38,491 bases of DNA from Actinotalea caeni. Lineage in GTDB: Bacteria; Actinomycetota; Actinomycetes; Actinomycetales; Beutenbergiaceae. The position numbers and the translations under genes are program-made. Positions within the stretch are counted from its first letter, which is position 1. Every line of letters begins with the position of its first letter. The stretch lies in assembly GCF_009733795.1 (NCBI RefSeq), contig NZ_WNXX01000025.1, forward strand, positions 1-38,491. The letters are read 5' to 3'. The notes under the pieces were generated by a model. The model searched no databases. It was not told the DNA's origin and was given only the letters and a program-made list of their open reading frames with translations. This document shows, piece after piece, positions 17,394 to 25,771 of this stretch.

Positions 17394-19066
17394 CCGCCGC
17401 GACCACGAGGGCCGCCGGCCTCGCGCGGCTGCTGCCGGGCCGCGACGACTACCGCGGCCTGCGGGAGAGCTGGGGCGTCGACCTGGTCGCGGGCGTCACG
17501 GTCGGCATCGTCGCGCTGCCGCTCGCGCTCGCGTTCGGCATCAGCGCCGGAGCGGGCGCCGAGAGCGGGCTGGTGACGGCGATCGTCGCCGGTCTCGTCG
17601 CCGCCGTCTTCGGCGGCTCCCACGTGCAGGTGTCGGGACCGACCGGCGCGATGGTCGTCGTGCTGGCGCCGATCCTCGCCGCGCACGGCCCGGGCTCGCT
17701 CGCGCTCGTCTGCCTCGCCGCGGGCGTGCTCGTCGCGCTCGCGGGCGTGCTGCGGCTGGGACGCACCGTGGGTCTGATCCCGTGGCCGGTCATCGAGGGG
17801 TTCACGCTCGGGATCGCGACGATCATCTTCTGCCAGCAGATCCCGGCCGCGCTCGCGACGACCGCACCCGCCGGGCAGAACGCCCTGGTCGCCGCGCTCG
17901 GGGCCGTCGGCGGGGCGGGGCCGGCCGAGACCGCGGCCGCGCTGGCGATGGTCGCGATCGTCGTCGCCGTGATGGTGCTGGGGCCCCGCCTGGCACCGCG
18001 GTTCCCGGCCTCGGTCGTCGGGATCGTGGTCGCGACGCTGGTGGCCGTCGTCGCCGGGCTGCCGGTCGCGACGATCGGCGAGCTGCCCGCCGGGCTCCCC
18101 GCGCCCGTGCTCCCCGACGTCGACCTCGGCCTGCTCCGCGAGCTCGCCGGCCCGGTCGTCGCGGTCGCGGCGCTCGCCGCGATCGAGTCGCTGCTCTCGG
18201 CACGGGTGGCCTCGTCGATGACCGACGCCGGCGGCTACGACGCCGACCGCGAGCTGGTCGGCCAAGGGCTGGCGTCGGTGGCGTCGGGACTGTTCGGCGG
18301 CATGCCGGCGACCGGCGCGATCGCGCGGACCGCCGTCAACGTGCGCTCGGGTGCCCGCACCAGGCTCGCGGCGATCACGCACGCCCTCGTGCTGCTCGCG
18401 GTCGTGCTGGTCGGTGCGCGGGTGGTCGGGCAGATCCCGCTCGCGGCGCTCGCGGGCGTGCTGCTCGTGACGGCGACGCGGATGGTCTCGTGGCGCTCGG
18501 TGGTGCAGGTGCTGCGCACCTCGCGCTCCGACGCGCTGGTCTTCGTGCTGACGGCGCTGGTCACGATCAGCGTCGACCTCGTCTACGCGGTCGTCATCGG
18601 GATCGCGGTCGCGGCGGTGCTGGCGCTGCGCAGCCTCAGCCGGGCGAGCGGCGTGCACCGCGAGGAGCTCCCCGGCCCGGTCGCCGACGGCGACGACCGG
18701 ATCGCGCTGTTCCGGCTGGAGGGCGCGCTGTTCTTCGGCACAGCCGAGCGGCTGCTCGACCGGGTGGCGGCGACCGAGGGCGTCGAGGTCGTCATCCTGC
18801 GGATGTCGCAGCTGCAGCTGCTCGACGCCACCGGCGCCCAGGTCATGGCCGACATGATCACCGCGCTGGACCGCCGAGGCGTGACCGTGCTCGTCAAGGG
18901 CGTGCAGGCCCACCACCTGCTGGTCGCCGGCCGGGCCGGGATGATCGCGGCGCTGCGGCACCCGCGGCACCTCTTCGACGACCTGGCCGACGCCGTCGAG
19001 CACGCGCGCAGCCACGTGCGCCGGGCCGCGGCGGCGCGCGAGGTGGAGGTGCCGTCGGCGTCCTGA
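17390..19066 (+). CDS. SulP-family inorganic anion transporter with STAS domain
   Basis: 558 residues. The transmembrane part (about 30-420) contains GVTVGIVALPLALAFGISAG and the SulP signature region HVQVSGPTGAMVVVLAPIL with the conserved anion-site SGPTGA. The C-terminal STAS domain (about 435-545) begins IALFRLEGALFFGTAERLLD and includes the LDATGAQVM-type core. SulP proteins move sulfate, bicarbonate or related anions, usually coupled to Na+ or H+. Because no carbonic anhydrase or sulfate gene is beside it, bicarbonate versus sulfate cannot be decided. It is co-translated with the ArsR gene and followed by a short hairpin. Start: the ATG at 17390 overlapping the ArsR stop; the frame upstream of it is out-of-frame overlap with arsR. 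Confidence 0.9.
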   Translation: MTAATTRAAGLARLLPGRDDYRGLRESWGVDLVAGVTVGIVALPLALAFGISAGAGAESGLVTAIVAGLVAAVFGGSHVQVSGPTGAMVVVLAPILAAHGPGSLALVCLAAGVLVALAGVLRLGRTVGLIPWPVIEGFTLGIATIIFCQQIPAALATTAPAGQNALVAALGAVGGAGPAETAAALAMVAIVVAVMVLGPRLAPRFPASVVGIVVATLVAVVAGLPVATIGELPAGLPAPVLPDVDLGLLRELAGPVVAVAALAAIESLLSARVASSMTDAGGYDADRELVGQGLASVASGLFGGMPATGAIARTAVNVRSGARTRLAAITHALVLLAVVLVGARVVGQIPLAALAGVLLVTATRMVSWRSVVQVLRTSRSDALVFVLTALVTISVDLVYAVVIGIAVAAVLALRSLSRASGVHREELPGPVADGDDRIALFRLEGALFFGTAERLLDRVAATEGVEVVILRMSQLQLLDATGAQVMADMITALDRRGVTVLVKGVQAHHLLVAGRAGMIAALRHPRHLFDDLADAVEHARSHVRRAAAAREVEVPSAS

Positions 19067-19076
19067 CCGGGACGGC

Positions 19077-19096
19077 CGTGCGGCACCGGCCGCACG
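19077..19096 (+). terminator. Hairpin after the SulP gene
   Basis: CGTGCGGC, loop ACCG, GCCGCACG: a perfect 8-bp stem starting 10 bases after the SulP stop codon. No T-run. Confidence 0.55.
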
Positions 19097-19238
19097 CCGG
19101 GTCGTGCCGTGCCCGCGGGTCGCACGGTTGCGTCGGCGCACCAGTCGGGTTTCACTGGCGTGACGACGAGCGCGCCGCGCCGTGCCCGGCTCGCGGAGCC
19201 GCGGCCGGGCCGCGCGGACGACCCAGGGAAGGACGCTC

Positions 19239-19904
19239 ATGGATCGTGGGATCGGACGCCCCGGCGGCACCGCGGAACGGCCCGCGGTGTTCTTCAGCGG
19301 CCCGGAGGAGTTCCGCGCCTGGCTGGAGGCGAACCACGACACCGCCACCGAGCTCTGGATGGGGCTGTACGCCAAGCACGTGCCCGACCGCGGTCTCACG
19401 TGGGAGGAGGCGGTGCCGGAGGCGCTGTGCTTCGGCTGGATCGACTCCGTCAGCCAGCGGATCGACGAGGGCTCGCGCCGGCAGCGGTGGTCGCCGCGCA
19501 AGCCCGGCTCGACGTGGAGCGCGGTCAACGTCGCCCACGTCGAGCGGCTGCTGGCGGAGGGCCGCATGCACCCGGCGGGGATCGCCGCCTACGAGCGGCG
19601 TCGGCCCGACCGCACCGGCGTCTACAGCTACGAGAAGGGGCGCGTGGACCTCACCGCCGAGCAGTCGGCCGCGCTCGCGGCGGACCCGGCGGCGCTCGCG
19701 TTCTGGGAGGCGGCCACGCCGACGTACCGCCGGGCGGCGACCCACTGGCTCAACGACGCCAAGCGGGAGCAGACGCAGGCCTCCCGGCTCGCGCAGCTGG
19801 TCGCCGACTGCGCCGCCGGCCGGCTGATCCCGCCGCAGCGTTACGGCGACACGCCACGCTGGGCCGAGCGCGCCGCCGAGGCGGCCCGGGCCGCCCGCGG
19901 CTGA
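19239..19904 (+). CDS. YdeI/OmpD-associated family protein
   Basis: 221 residues. Family features are FSGPEEFRAWLEANHDTATELWMGLY near the start, LTWEEAVPEALCFGWIDS with the conserved Trp-Ile-Asp, and the QRWSPRKPGSTWSAVN segment around 88-103. The C-terminal helical part includes WEAATPTYRRAATHWLNDAK and AKREQTQASRLAQL, as in bacteriocin-protection YdeI-like proteins. The biochemical role is not established; E. coli YdeI links to stress resistance. The ATG at 19239 is preceded by AGGGAAGGA. It lies after the SulP unit and upstream of a methyltransferase gene that has its own promoter. Confidence 0.85.
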   Translation: MDRGIGRPGGTAERPAVFFSGPEEFRAWLEANHDTATELWMGLYAKHVPDRGLTWEEAVPEALCFGWIDSVSQRIDEGSRRQRWSPRKPGSTWSAVNVAHVERLLAEGRMHPAGIAAYERRRPDRTGVYSYEKGRVDLTAEQSAALAADPAALAFWEAATPTYRRAATHWLNDAKREQTQASRLAQLVADCAAGRLIPPQRYGDTPRWAERAAEAARAARG

Positions 19905-19918
19905 CGCGACCTCCTCAC

Positions 19919-19924
19919 TAGGGT
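19919..19924 (+). promoter_or_regulatory. -10 hexamer of leaderless promoter for methyltransferase
   Basis: TAGGGT is followed by six bases (GGCGGC) and the GTG start at 19931. No ribosome binding site is present. Confidence 0.55.
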
Positions 19925-19930
19925 GGCGGC

Positions 19931-21445
19931 GTGGGAGAGCCGCGCACCGACCCAGCCCTCGTCGAGCGGCTGCGGGCCGATCTCGAGACCGCCCGGTACG
20001 ACGTCGAGCACCTCGCCGACGTCCTCGGCCCCGTCGCGGTCGCGGCGCTGGAGCGCGAGAACGCCCTGCCCGCCACGCTCGCAGCCCGCGCCAGCGACGA
20101 CCCCGCGGCCACGCTCGCCCGGCTGCTCACGTTCGGCGACCCGGTGCCGGTGGCCGAGGCGGAGGCGGTGCTGCCGACCCTCGGGCTCGAGGGGGCGCAG
20201 CGGCTCGGGCTCGTCACGACCGACGGCGCCGTCGCTCGCGGCGAGGTCGACGTGCGGCCGGTGGAGGTCGGCGACCGCGCGCTCTGGCTGGCGTCGGACC
20301 CGGACTCCTCGACGACGGGCCGCCCGGTCGCGCCCGACCACGTGCTGGGGCTGGGCGGCGCGTCCCGGACGCTGGCCGAGCTCACGGTGCGCGAGCCGGC
20401 AGGCCGCGCGCTCGACCTCGGCACCGGCTGCGGCGTGCAGGCGCTGCTGCTCGCCGACCACGCGGGCACGGTGGTCGGCACCGACGTCTCGGCACGGGCG
20501 CTCGCCTACGCACGCCTCAACGCCGCCCTCGCGGGCATCGACGTCGACTGGCGGGCCGGCTCGCTGCTCGAGCCGGTGATGGGCGAGGTGTTCGACCTCG
20601 TGGTGTCCAACCCGCCCTTCGTCATCAGCCCGCGCACCGGCGAGCTGGCGACCTACACCTACCGCGACGGCGGCCGCGGCGGCGACGACCTGCTGCGCGA
20701 GCTCGTGACGACCGTCGGCGACGCGCTCGCGCCGGGCGGGCTGGCCCAGATGCTCGGCAACTGGGAGATCCGCCGCGGCGAGACGTGGACCGAGCGCGTG
20801 CGCGACTGGCTCGACGAGAGCGGGCTGGACGGCTGGGTCGTGCAGCGGGAGGTGCTCGACCCCGCGCACTACGCCGAGACCTGGCTGCGCGACGGCGGCC
20901 TGACGCCCGAGCGCGACCGGGCCACCTGGGAGGCGGCCGCCGAGGCGTGGATGGCCGACCTCGCCGCGCGCGACGTCGAGGCCGTCGGGTTCGGCTACCT
21001 GGTGCTGCGCCGTCCCGCCGCCGACGTCGGGCCGCGGCGGCACCGGCTCGAGGAGCTGACCGGCCCGGTCGGGCCCGCCCTGGGGGAGCGGGTCGCCACG
21101 GCGCTGCGCGTCGGTGACCTGCTCGCCCGGCTGGGCGAGGAGGCGATGCTCGACCTCGCTCCGGTCGTCGCGCCCGACGTCACCGAGGAGCGGCACCTGC
21201 GCCCGGGCGACCCCGACCCCACGGTGATCCTGCTGCGGCAGGGCGCCGGGTTCCAGCGCGTCGTGCGCGCGGACACCCTGCTCGCCGCGGTCGTCGGGGC
21301 GTGCGACGGCGAGCTCACCCTCGGCCAGATCACCGGCGGTGTCGCGGCCGTCCTCGACCTGCCGGTCGGCGACGTCCGGGCCTCGGTGCTGCCCGCTCTG
21401 CGCGACCTGCTGGTCGACGGCCAGCTCGCCCTCACCACCCCCTGA
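19931..21445 (+). CDS. SAM-dependent methyltransferase, DUF7059/HemK-like
   Basis: 504 residues. The N-terminal 140 residues are a helical domain with AATLARLLTFGDPVPVAEAE (DUF7059-like). The central methyltransferase domain has the SAM motif LDLGTGCGVQAL (161-172), the acidic GTDVSARAL (183-191), and the NPPF catalytic motif (227-230), as in enzymes that methylate amide or amino nitrogens (PrmC, N6-adenine). The C-terminal 170 residues form an extra domain with a winged-helix-like end (LTLGQITGGVAAVLDL). This three-part form is common in actinobacteria and its substrate is not known. The GTG start has TAGGGT six bases upstream. The stop is followed after three bases by the 29-bp repeat element. 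Confidence 0.85.
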   Translation: MGEPRTDPALVERLRADLETARYDVEHLADVLGPVAVAALERENALPATLAARASDDPAATLARLLTFGDPVPVAEAEAVLPTLGLEGAQRLGLVTTDGAVARGEVDVRPVEVGDRALWLASDPDSSTTGRPVAPDHVLGLGGASRTLAELTVREPAGRALDLGTGCGVQALLLADHAGTVVGTDVSARALAYARLNAALAGIDVDWRAGSLLEPVMGEVFDLVVSNPPFVISPRTGELATYTYRDGGRGGDDLLRELVTTVGDALAPGGLAQMLGNWEIRRGETWTERVRDWLDESGLDGWVVQREVLDPAHYAETWLRDGGLTPERDRATWEAAAEAWMADLAARDVEAVGFGYLVLRRPAADVGPRRHRLEELTGPVGPALGERVATALRVGDLLARLGEEAMLDLAPVVAPDVTEERHLRPGDPDPTVILLRQGAGFQRVVRADTLLAAVVGACDGELTLGQITGGVAAVLDLPVGDVRASVLPALRDLLVDGQLALTTP

Positions 21446-21448
21446 CGG

Positions 21449-21487
21449 TTTCAACCCACCGCCAGAGGGGGCAGGAGTGGGGTGAAA
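21449..21487. repeat. Hairpin form of the 29-bp intergenic repeat after the methyltransferase gene
   Basis: TTTCAACCCA (21449-21458) begins three bases after the stop codon, and an opposite-orientation core GGGGGCAGGAGTGGGGTGAA starts at 21467. The two arms TTTCAACCCA and TGGGGTGAAA pair with one mismatch, making a stem with a loop of about 19 bases. It may act as the terminator of the gene. Confidence 0.75.
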
Positions 21488-21579
21488 GACACGGGCGCCT
21501 GCGGCGCCTGCGGTGGCGGCGGAGCGGGACGTCGTAGATGCGCACGCGCGCAGCGGCGCCCGACGCCCCGCCGAACGGA

Positions 21580-21585
21580 TACGGT
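21580..21585 (+). promoter_or_regulatory. -10 hexamer of leaderless promoter for PAP2 phosphatase
   Basis: TACGGT is followed by six bases (GACGGC) and GTG at 21592. Confidence 0.5.
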
Positions 21586-21591
21586 GACGGC

Positions 21592-22542
21592 GTGAGCGAG
21601 CACGACGTCGTGACCGGGCGCGCCGGGGAGCAGGAGCCGCCGGCCCGCGCCCGTCGGGCCGCGCTGCCCCCGGGTGTGCTGGCGCCGGCGCTGGCGTCGC
21701 TGCTGTGCGTGGTGCTGACGGTGCTGACGTGGCGGGCGTTCGAGACGACGCGCCGCGGGCAGCTGGTCGAGGAGGCCGCCCGGCTGGGCTCGGAGGGCGC
21801 GCGGGACCGGTTCTCGGACGTCACCAGCCTGCTGCTCGGCGTCGTGTCGGTGCCGTTCCTCGTGCTCGTGGTCGCGGCCGCGGTGCTCGTCGCGCTCGCG
21901 CAGCGCCGGTGGTCGATCGCGGTCGCCGCGATCGTCGTGCTGGTGGGCGCGAACGTCACCACCCAGGTGCTGCAGGCCTCCCTCGAGCGGCCGTCGCTCG
22001 GGGTGTCCTCGCTCGTGATGAACTCCTTCCCGTCGGGGCACGCGACCGTCGCCGCCTCGATCGCCGTGACCGCGCTGCTCGTGGCGCCGGTGGGCTGGCG
22101 CGCCGCGATCGCGCTGCTCGGGACCCTCGTCTCGGCCGCGCTGGGGATCTCGACGATGATCGGCGTGGACACCACGGCCTGGCACCGCGGCTCCGACGTC
22201 GTGGCGGCGATGCTGATCGCGTCCGCCTGGTACTTCCTCGTCGAGGCCGTGCTCGCCTGGCTGACCGAGCGCGACGGCGGCCCGGGCGCGCGGTCGCGCA
22301 CGGCGGGCCGGCTCGTGCGGCCGGTGCTGCGCGTCCTCACGGTGCTCGGCGGCCTGTGCGGCGGGCTGGGGATGGGGGCGCTCGCGGCGACCGCGCTGCG
22401 GGTGCCGGTCGGCACCGACCTCGGCGAGCAGGTCGCGTTCGCCGGCTCGGTGCTCGGTGTCGCCGCGGTCGCGTGCGGTCTGCAGGCCCTGATGCTGCGG
22501 CTGCGCCCGCACCACCCGGCGCCTCGGACCGAGCCGGTCTGA
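21592..22542 (+). CDS. PAP2-family membrane phosphatase
   Basis: 316 residues with about six or seven membrane helices. The PAP2/type 2 phosphatidic acid phosphatase motifs are in order: a weak first motif ending in LERPSLG (normally KxxxxxxRP, the Lys is not evident), the second NSFPSGHAT with the Ser-Gly-His core, and the third WHRGSDVVAA, whose His and Asp match the catalytic SRxxxxxHxxxD. Likely substrates are lipid phosphates or undecaprenyl pyrophosphate. A final two-helix extension follows the core. I start at the GTG at 21592 because TACGGT lies six bases before it; an ATG at 21538 would add 18 low-complexity residues and overlap the repeat region. Confidence 0.82.
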   Translation: MSEHDVVTGRAGEQEPPARARRAALPPGVLAPALASLLCVVLTVLTWRAFETTRRGQLVEEAARLGSEGARDRFSDVTSLLLGVVSVPFLVLVVAAAVLVALAQRRWSIAVAAIVVLVGANVTTQVLQASLERPSLGVSSLVMNSFPSGHATVAASIAVTALLVAPVGWRAAIALLGTLVSAALGISTMIGVDTTAWHRGSDVVAAMLIASAWYFLVEAVLAWLTERDGGPGARSRTAGRLVRPVLRVLTVLGGLCGGLGMGALAATALRVPVGTDLGEQVAFAGSVLGVAAVACGLQALMLRLRPHHPAPRTEPV

Positions 22543-22683
22543 ACCCCAGCCCAGGGCCGGGCCGCGGCGTTCCGCTCGCCCCACCCCGGTGGCCGGTTCG
22601 TCGCACGCCTGCGGACGTGCGACCCTGGTGCCGACGGCACCGCCCCCGTGAGGGCCGGCCGAGGTCCAGACCGCGGCCTCGGG

Positions 22684-22689
22684 TACGCT
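22684..22689 (+). promoter_or_regulatory. Probable -10 box of topA
   Basis: TACGCT, preceded by GG, lies 108 bases before the topA GTG, predicting a leader of about 100 bases. The 249-base gap before topA has no other feature I can support. Confidence 0.35.
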
Positions 22690-22791
22690 GCCCGCTCGTA
22701 GGCGCCCGGAGCCGACGTCCGGGACAGGGGTGCGCCGCCGTCGGGAGTCGAACCAACCGGTCGCACAGGGCACCGGGGAGGAGGATCTGGC

Positions 22792-25497
22792 GTGGCAGGA
22801 CGCAAGCTCGTCATCGTCGAGTCGCCGGCCAAGGCCCGCACGATCGCGGGATACCTGGGCCCGGACTTCGACGTCGAGGCGAGCGTCGGCCACATCCGGG
22901 ACCTCCCGCAGCCCTCCGAGCTGCCCGCGGAGATGAAGAAGGGCCCGTTCAAGAAGTTCGCGGTCGACGTCGAGGGCGGCTTCGAGCCCTACTACGTCGT
23001 CTACCCGGACAAGAAGAAGAAGGTCGCCGAGCTCAAGAAGCTCCTCAAGGACGCCGACGAGCTCTACCTCGCCACCGACGAGGACCGCGAGGGCGAGGCG
23101 ATCGCGTGGCACCTGCTCGAGGTGCTCAAGCCCAAGGTGCCGGTCAAGCGGATGGTCTTCCACGAGATCACCCGCGAGGCGATCCAGCGCGCGCTGGAGG
23201 CGACCCGCGAGATCGACGAGCGGCTCGTCGACGCCCAGGAGACCCGCCGCATCCTCGACCGCCTCTACGGCTACGAGATCTCCCCGGTGCTGTGGCGCAA
23301 GGTCCGGCAGGGGCTCTCGGCCGGCCGCGTGCAGTCGGTCGCGACCCGGCTGGTCGTCGACCGCGAGCGCGAGCGGATGGCGTTCCGCAAGGCGTCCTAC
23401 TGGGACCTCCGCGGGCAGTTCAGCCACGACGGCTCGCCCGCGTTCCCGGCCCGTCTCGTCACGCTCGACGGCGCCCGCGTCGCCCAGGGCCGTGACTTCG
23501 CCGACGACGGCACGCTGCGCCGGCCGCGCAGCGGCGAGGAGGTCGTCGCGCTCGACGAGGCGTCGGCGACCGCGCTGGTCGGTGCGCTCGACGGCGCCGC
23601 GTTCGCCGTGCGCTCGGTCGAGACCAAGCCGTACACGCGCCGCCCGGCCGCGCCGTTCACGACGTCGACCCTGCAGCAGGAGGCCTCCCGCAAGCTGCGG
23701 TGGAGCTCCAACCAGACGATGCGCACCGCGCAGACGCTGTACGAGAACGGCTACATCACGTACATGCGCACCGACTCCTCGGCGCTGTCGGGGCAGGCCG
23801 TCGCGGCCGCGCGCCGGCAGGCGACCGAGCTGTACGGCGCCGAGTACATCCCGGAGAAGCCGCGCGTCTACGGCAAGGCCGCCAAGGGCGCGCAGGAGGC
23901 GCACGAGGCGATCCGTCCCGCCGGTGACTCGTTCCGCACCCCGGGTCAGGTGGCGCGCGAGCTCGCGGGCGACCAGTTCAAGCTGTACGAGCTGATCTGG
24001 AAGCGCACCGTCGCCTCCCAGATGGCCGACGCGCGCGGCTCGACGGCGACGATCCGCCTGGGGGCGACGACCTCCGACGGCCGTGACGCCGTCTTCGGCG
24101 CCTCGGGCACCGTCATCACCTTCCGCGGCTTCCTCGCCGCGTACGAGGAGGGTCGCGACGTCGAGCGCTACGGCGACAGCAACGACGCCGAGACCCGGCT
24201 GCCCGACGTCTCCGAGGGCGACGCGCTCGCGGCCGAGGAGATCACCGCCGAGGGGCACGAGACCTCGCCGCCGCCGCGCTACACCGAGGCGAGCCTCGTC
24301 AAGGCGCTGGAGGAGCGGGGGATCGGCCGGCCGAGCACCTACGCCTCGACGATCTCCGTCATCACCGAGCGCGGCTACGTCGACCGGCGCGGCCAGGCGC
24401 TGGTGCCGACCTGGCTGGCGTTCGCCGTCATCCGGCTGCTCGAGCAGAACTACCCGCGGCTCGTCGACTACGACTTCACCGCGGAGATGGAGGCCGACCT
24501 CGACGCGATCGCCCAGGGCGAGCGCGACCGGGTCGAGTGGCTGACCGGGTTCTACTTCGGCCGCGACGGCAAGGAGGGCCTCAAGGACCTCGTGGCCGAC
24601 GCCGGCGACATCGACGCCCGCGAGGTCAACTCGATCCCGCTGGGTGACGGCATCGTGCTGCGGGTGGGGCGCTACGGGCCCTACCTCGAGGTGCCGGTGC
24701 CCGACGGCGAGCCCGCCACCCGCGCGAGCGTCCCCGAGGACCTCGCACCCGACGAGCTCACCCCCGAGCGCGCCCGCGAGCTGATGGCCGAGGCCGCCAC
24801 CACCGGTGACGACGGCCGACCGCTCGGCACCGACCCCGCCACCGGTCACGAGATCGTCGTCAAGAACGGACGCTTCGGGCCCTACGTCACCGAGATCCTC
24901 CCCGAGGCCGACGAGGCCGAGAAGCCCGCCAAGGGCAAGGGGAAGGGCAAGGCCGCGAAGCCGAAGCCGCGCACGGCCTCGCTGTTCAAGGACATGTCGG
25001 TCGAGACCATCGACCTGGAGACCGCGCTCAAGCTGCTGTCGCTGCCCCGCGTCGTCGGGACCGTGACCGAGGGCGAGGGCGAGGACGCCAAGGAGGTCGA
25101 GATCACGGCGCAGAACGGGCGCTACGGGCCGTACCTCAAGAAGGGGTCGGACTCGCGCAGCCTGGAGAACGAGCAGCAGATCTTCGACATCACGCTCGAG
25201 GAGGCGCTCGCGATCTACGCCCAGCCCAAGCGCGGCCGCGGCGCCGGCACCGCCCGCCCGCCGCTGCTGGAGCTGGGTGAGGACCCGGTCTCGGGCAGGC
25301 CCGTCGTCGTCAAGGACGGCCGGTTCGGCCCGTACGTGACCGACGGCGAGACCAACGCGACCCTGCGCAAGTCGGACCCGCTGGAGACGCTCACCAAGGA
25401 GCGTGCCTACGAGCTCCTCGCCGAGAAGCGCGCCGCGGGTCCCGCGAAGCGGCCCGCTCGCGGCCGCGGCACGCGGAAGACCGCCACCACGAGCTGA
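22792..25497 (+). CDS. topA: DNA topoisomerase I
   Basis: 901 residues. Type IA topoisomerase, which relaxes negative supercoils. The N-terminal TOPRIM domain begins RKLVIVESPAKARTIAGYLG and includes LYLATDEDREGEAIAWHLLE with its Asp-x-Asp metal site. The catalytic tyrosine is Y324 in YITYMRTDS, matching E. coli Y319. IGRPSTYASTISVI is the conserved helix near residue 505. The C-terminal third carries repeats of the GRxGPY type (GRYGPYL, GRFGPYV, four or more copies) and a Lys-rich tail, the actinobacterial form that lacks the zinc fingers of E. coli. The GTG start follows GGAGGA. Essential gene; downstream is a convergent exopolysaccharide operon. Confidence 0.97.
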   Translation: MAGRKLVIVESPAKARTIAGYLGPDFDVEASVGHIRDLPQPSELPAEMKKGPFKKFAVDVEGGFEPYYVVYPDKKKKVAELKKLLKDADELYLATDEDREGEAIAWHLLEVLKPKVPVKRMVFHEITREAIQRALEATREIDERLVDAQETRRILDRLYGYEISPVLWRKVRQGLSAGRVQSVATRLVVDRERERMAFRKASYWDLRGQFSHDGSPAFPARLVTLDGARVAQGRDFADDGTLRRPRSGEEVVALDEASATALVGALDGAAFAVRSVETKPYTRRPAAPFTTSTLQQEASRKLRWSSNQTMRTAQTLYENGYITYMRTDSSALSGQAVAAARRQATELYGAEYIPEKPRVYGKAAKGAQEAHEAIRPAGDSFRTPGQVARELAGDQFKLYELIWKRTVASQMADARGSTATIRLGATTSDGRDAVFGASGTVITFRGFLAAYEEGRDVERYGDSNDAETRLPDVSEGDALAAEEITAEGHETSPPPRYTEASLVKALEERGIGRPSTYASTISVITERGYVDRRGQALVPTWLAFAVIRLLEQNYPRLVDYDFTAEMEADLDAIAQGERDRVEWLTGFYFGRDGKEGLKDLVADAGDIDAREVNSIPLGDGIVLRVGRYGPYLEVPVPDGEPATRASVPEDLAPDELTPERARELMAEAATTGDDGRPLGTDPATGHEIVVKNGRFGPYVTEILPEADEAEKPAKGKGKGKAAKPKPRTASLFKDMSVETIDLETALKLLSLPRVVGTVTEGEGEDAKEVEITAQNGRYGPYLKKGSDSRSLENEQQIFDITLEEALAIYAQPKRGRGAGTARPPLLELGEDPVSGRPVVVKDGRFGPYVTDGETNATLRKSDPLETLTKERAYELLAEKRAAGPAKRPARGRGTRKTATTS

Positions 25498-25680
25498 CGG
25501 ACGGCCTCGCGGCGGCAGCTGTGCGGTGCACGCGGTCGGGTCCACGGACCCCGTGCGCTGCCAGCACCCACCGGTTCCGGCGGAGAGCCGTCGCTCGATG
25601 CGCCGTCCCGGGTCCGTGGGCGTCCGCAGATCGGGCGACGGCTCCCCGCCACCCGCGGCCGTGCCCGACCCGAGGCACGC

Positions 25681-25711
25681 CGAAGGGCGCGGGAGAACCC
25701 CGCGCCCTTCG
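25681..25711. terminator. Bidirectional hairpin between topA and the exopolysaccharide operon
   Basis: CGAAGGGCGCGGG (25681-25693) pairs perfectly with 25699-25711 (13 bp), loop of five bases. It lies 61 bases beyond the stop of the minus-strand UDP-glucose dehydrogenase gene and 184 beyond topA, so it can serve both. The 274-base gap holds nothing else that I can support. Confidence 0.75.
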
Positions 25712-25771
25712 CCGTCCCCCTGCGGGGCCTCGCGGACCGGCGTCGTTGCCGGGCCATCCCGTGCGAGGCGG

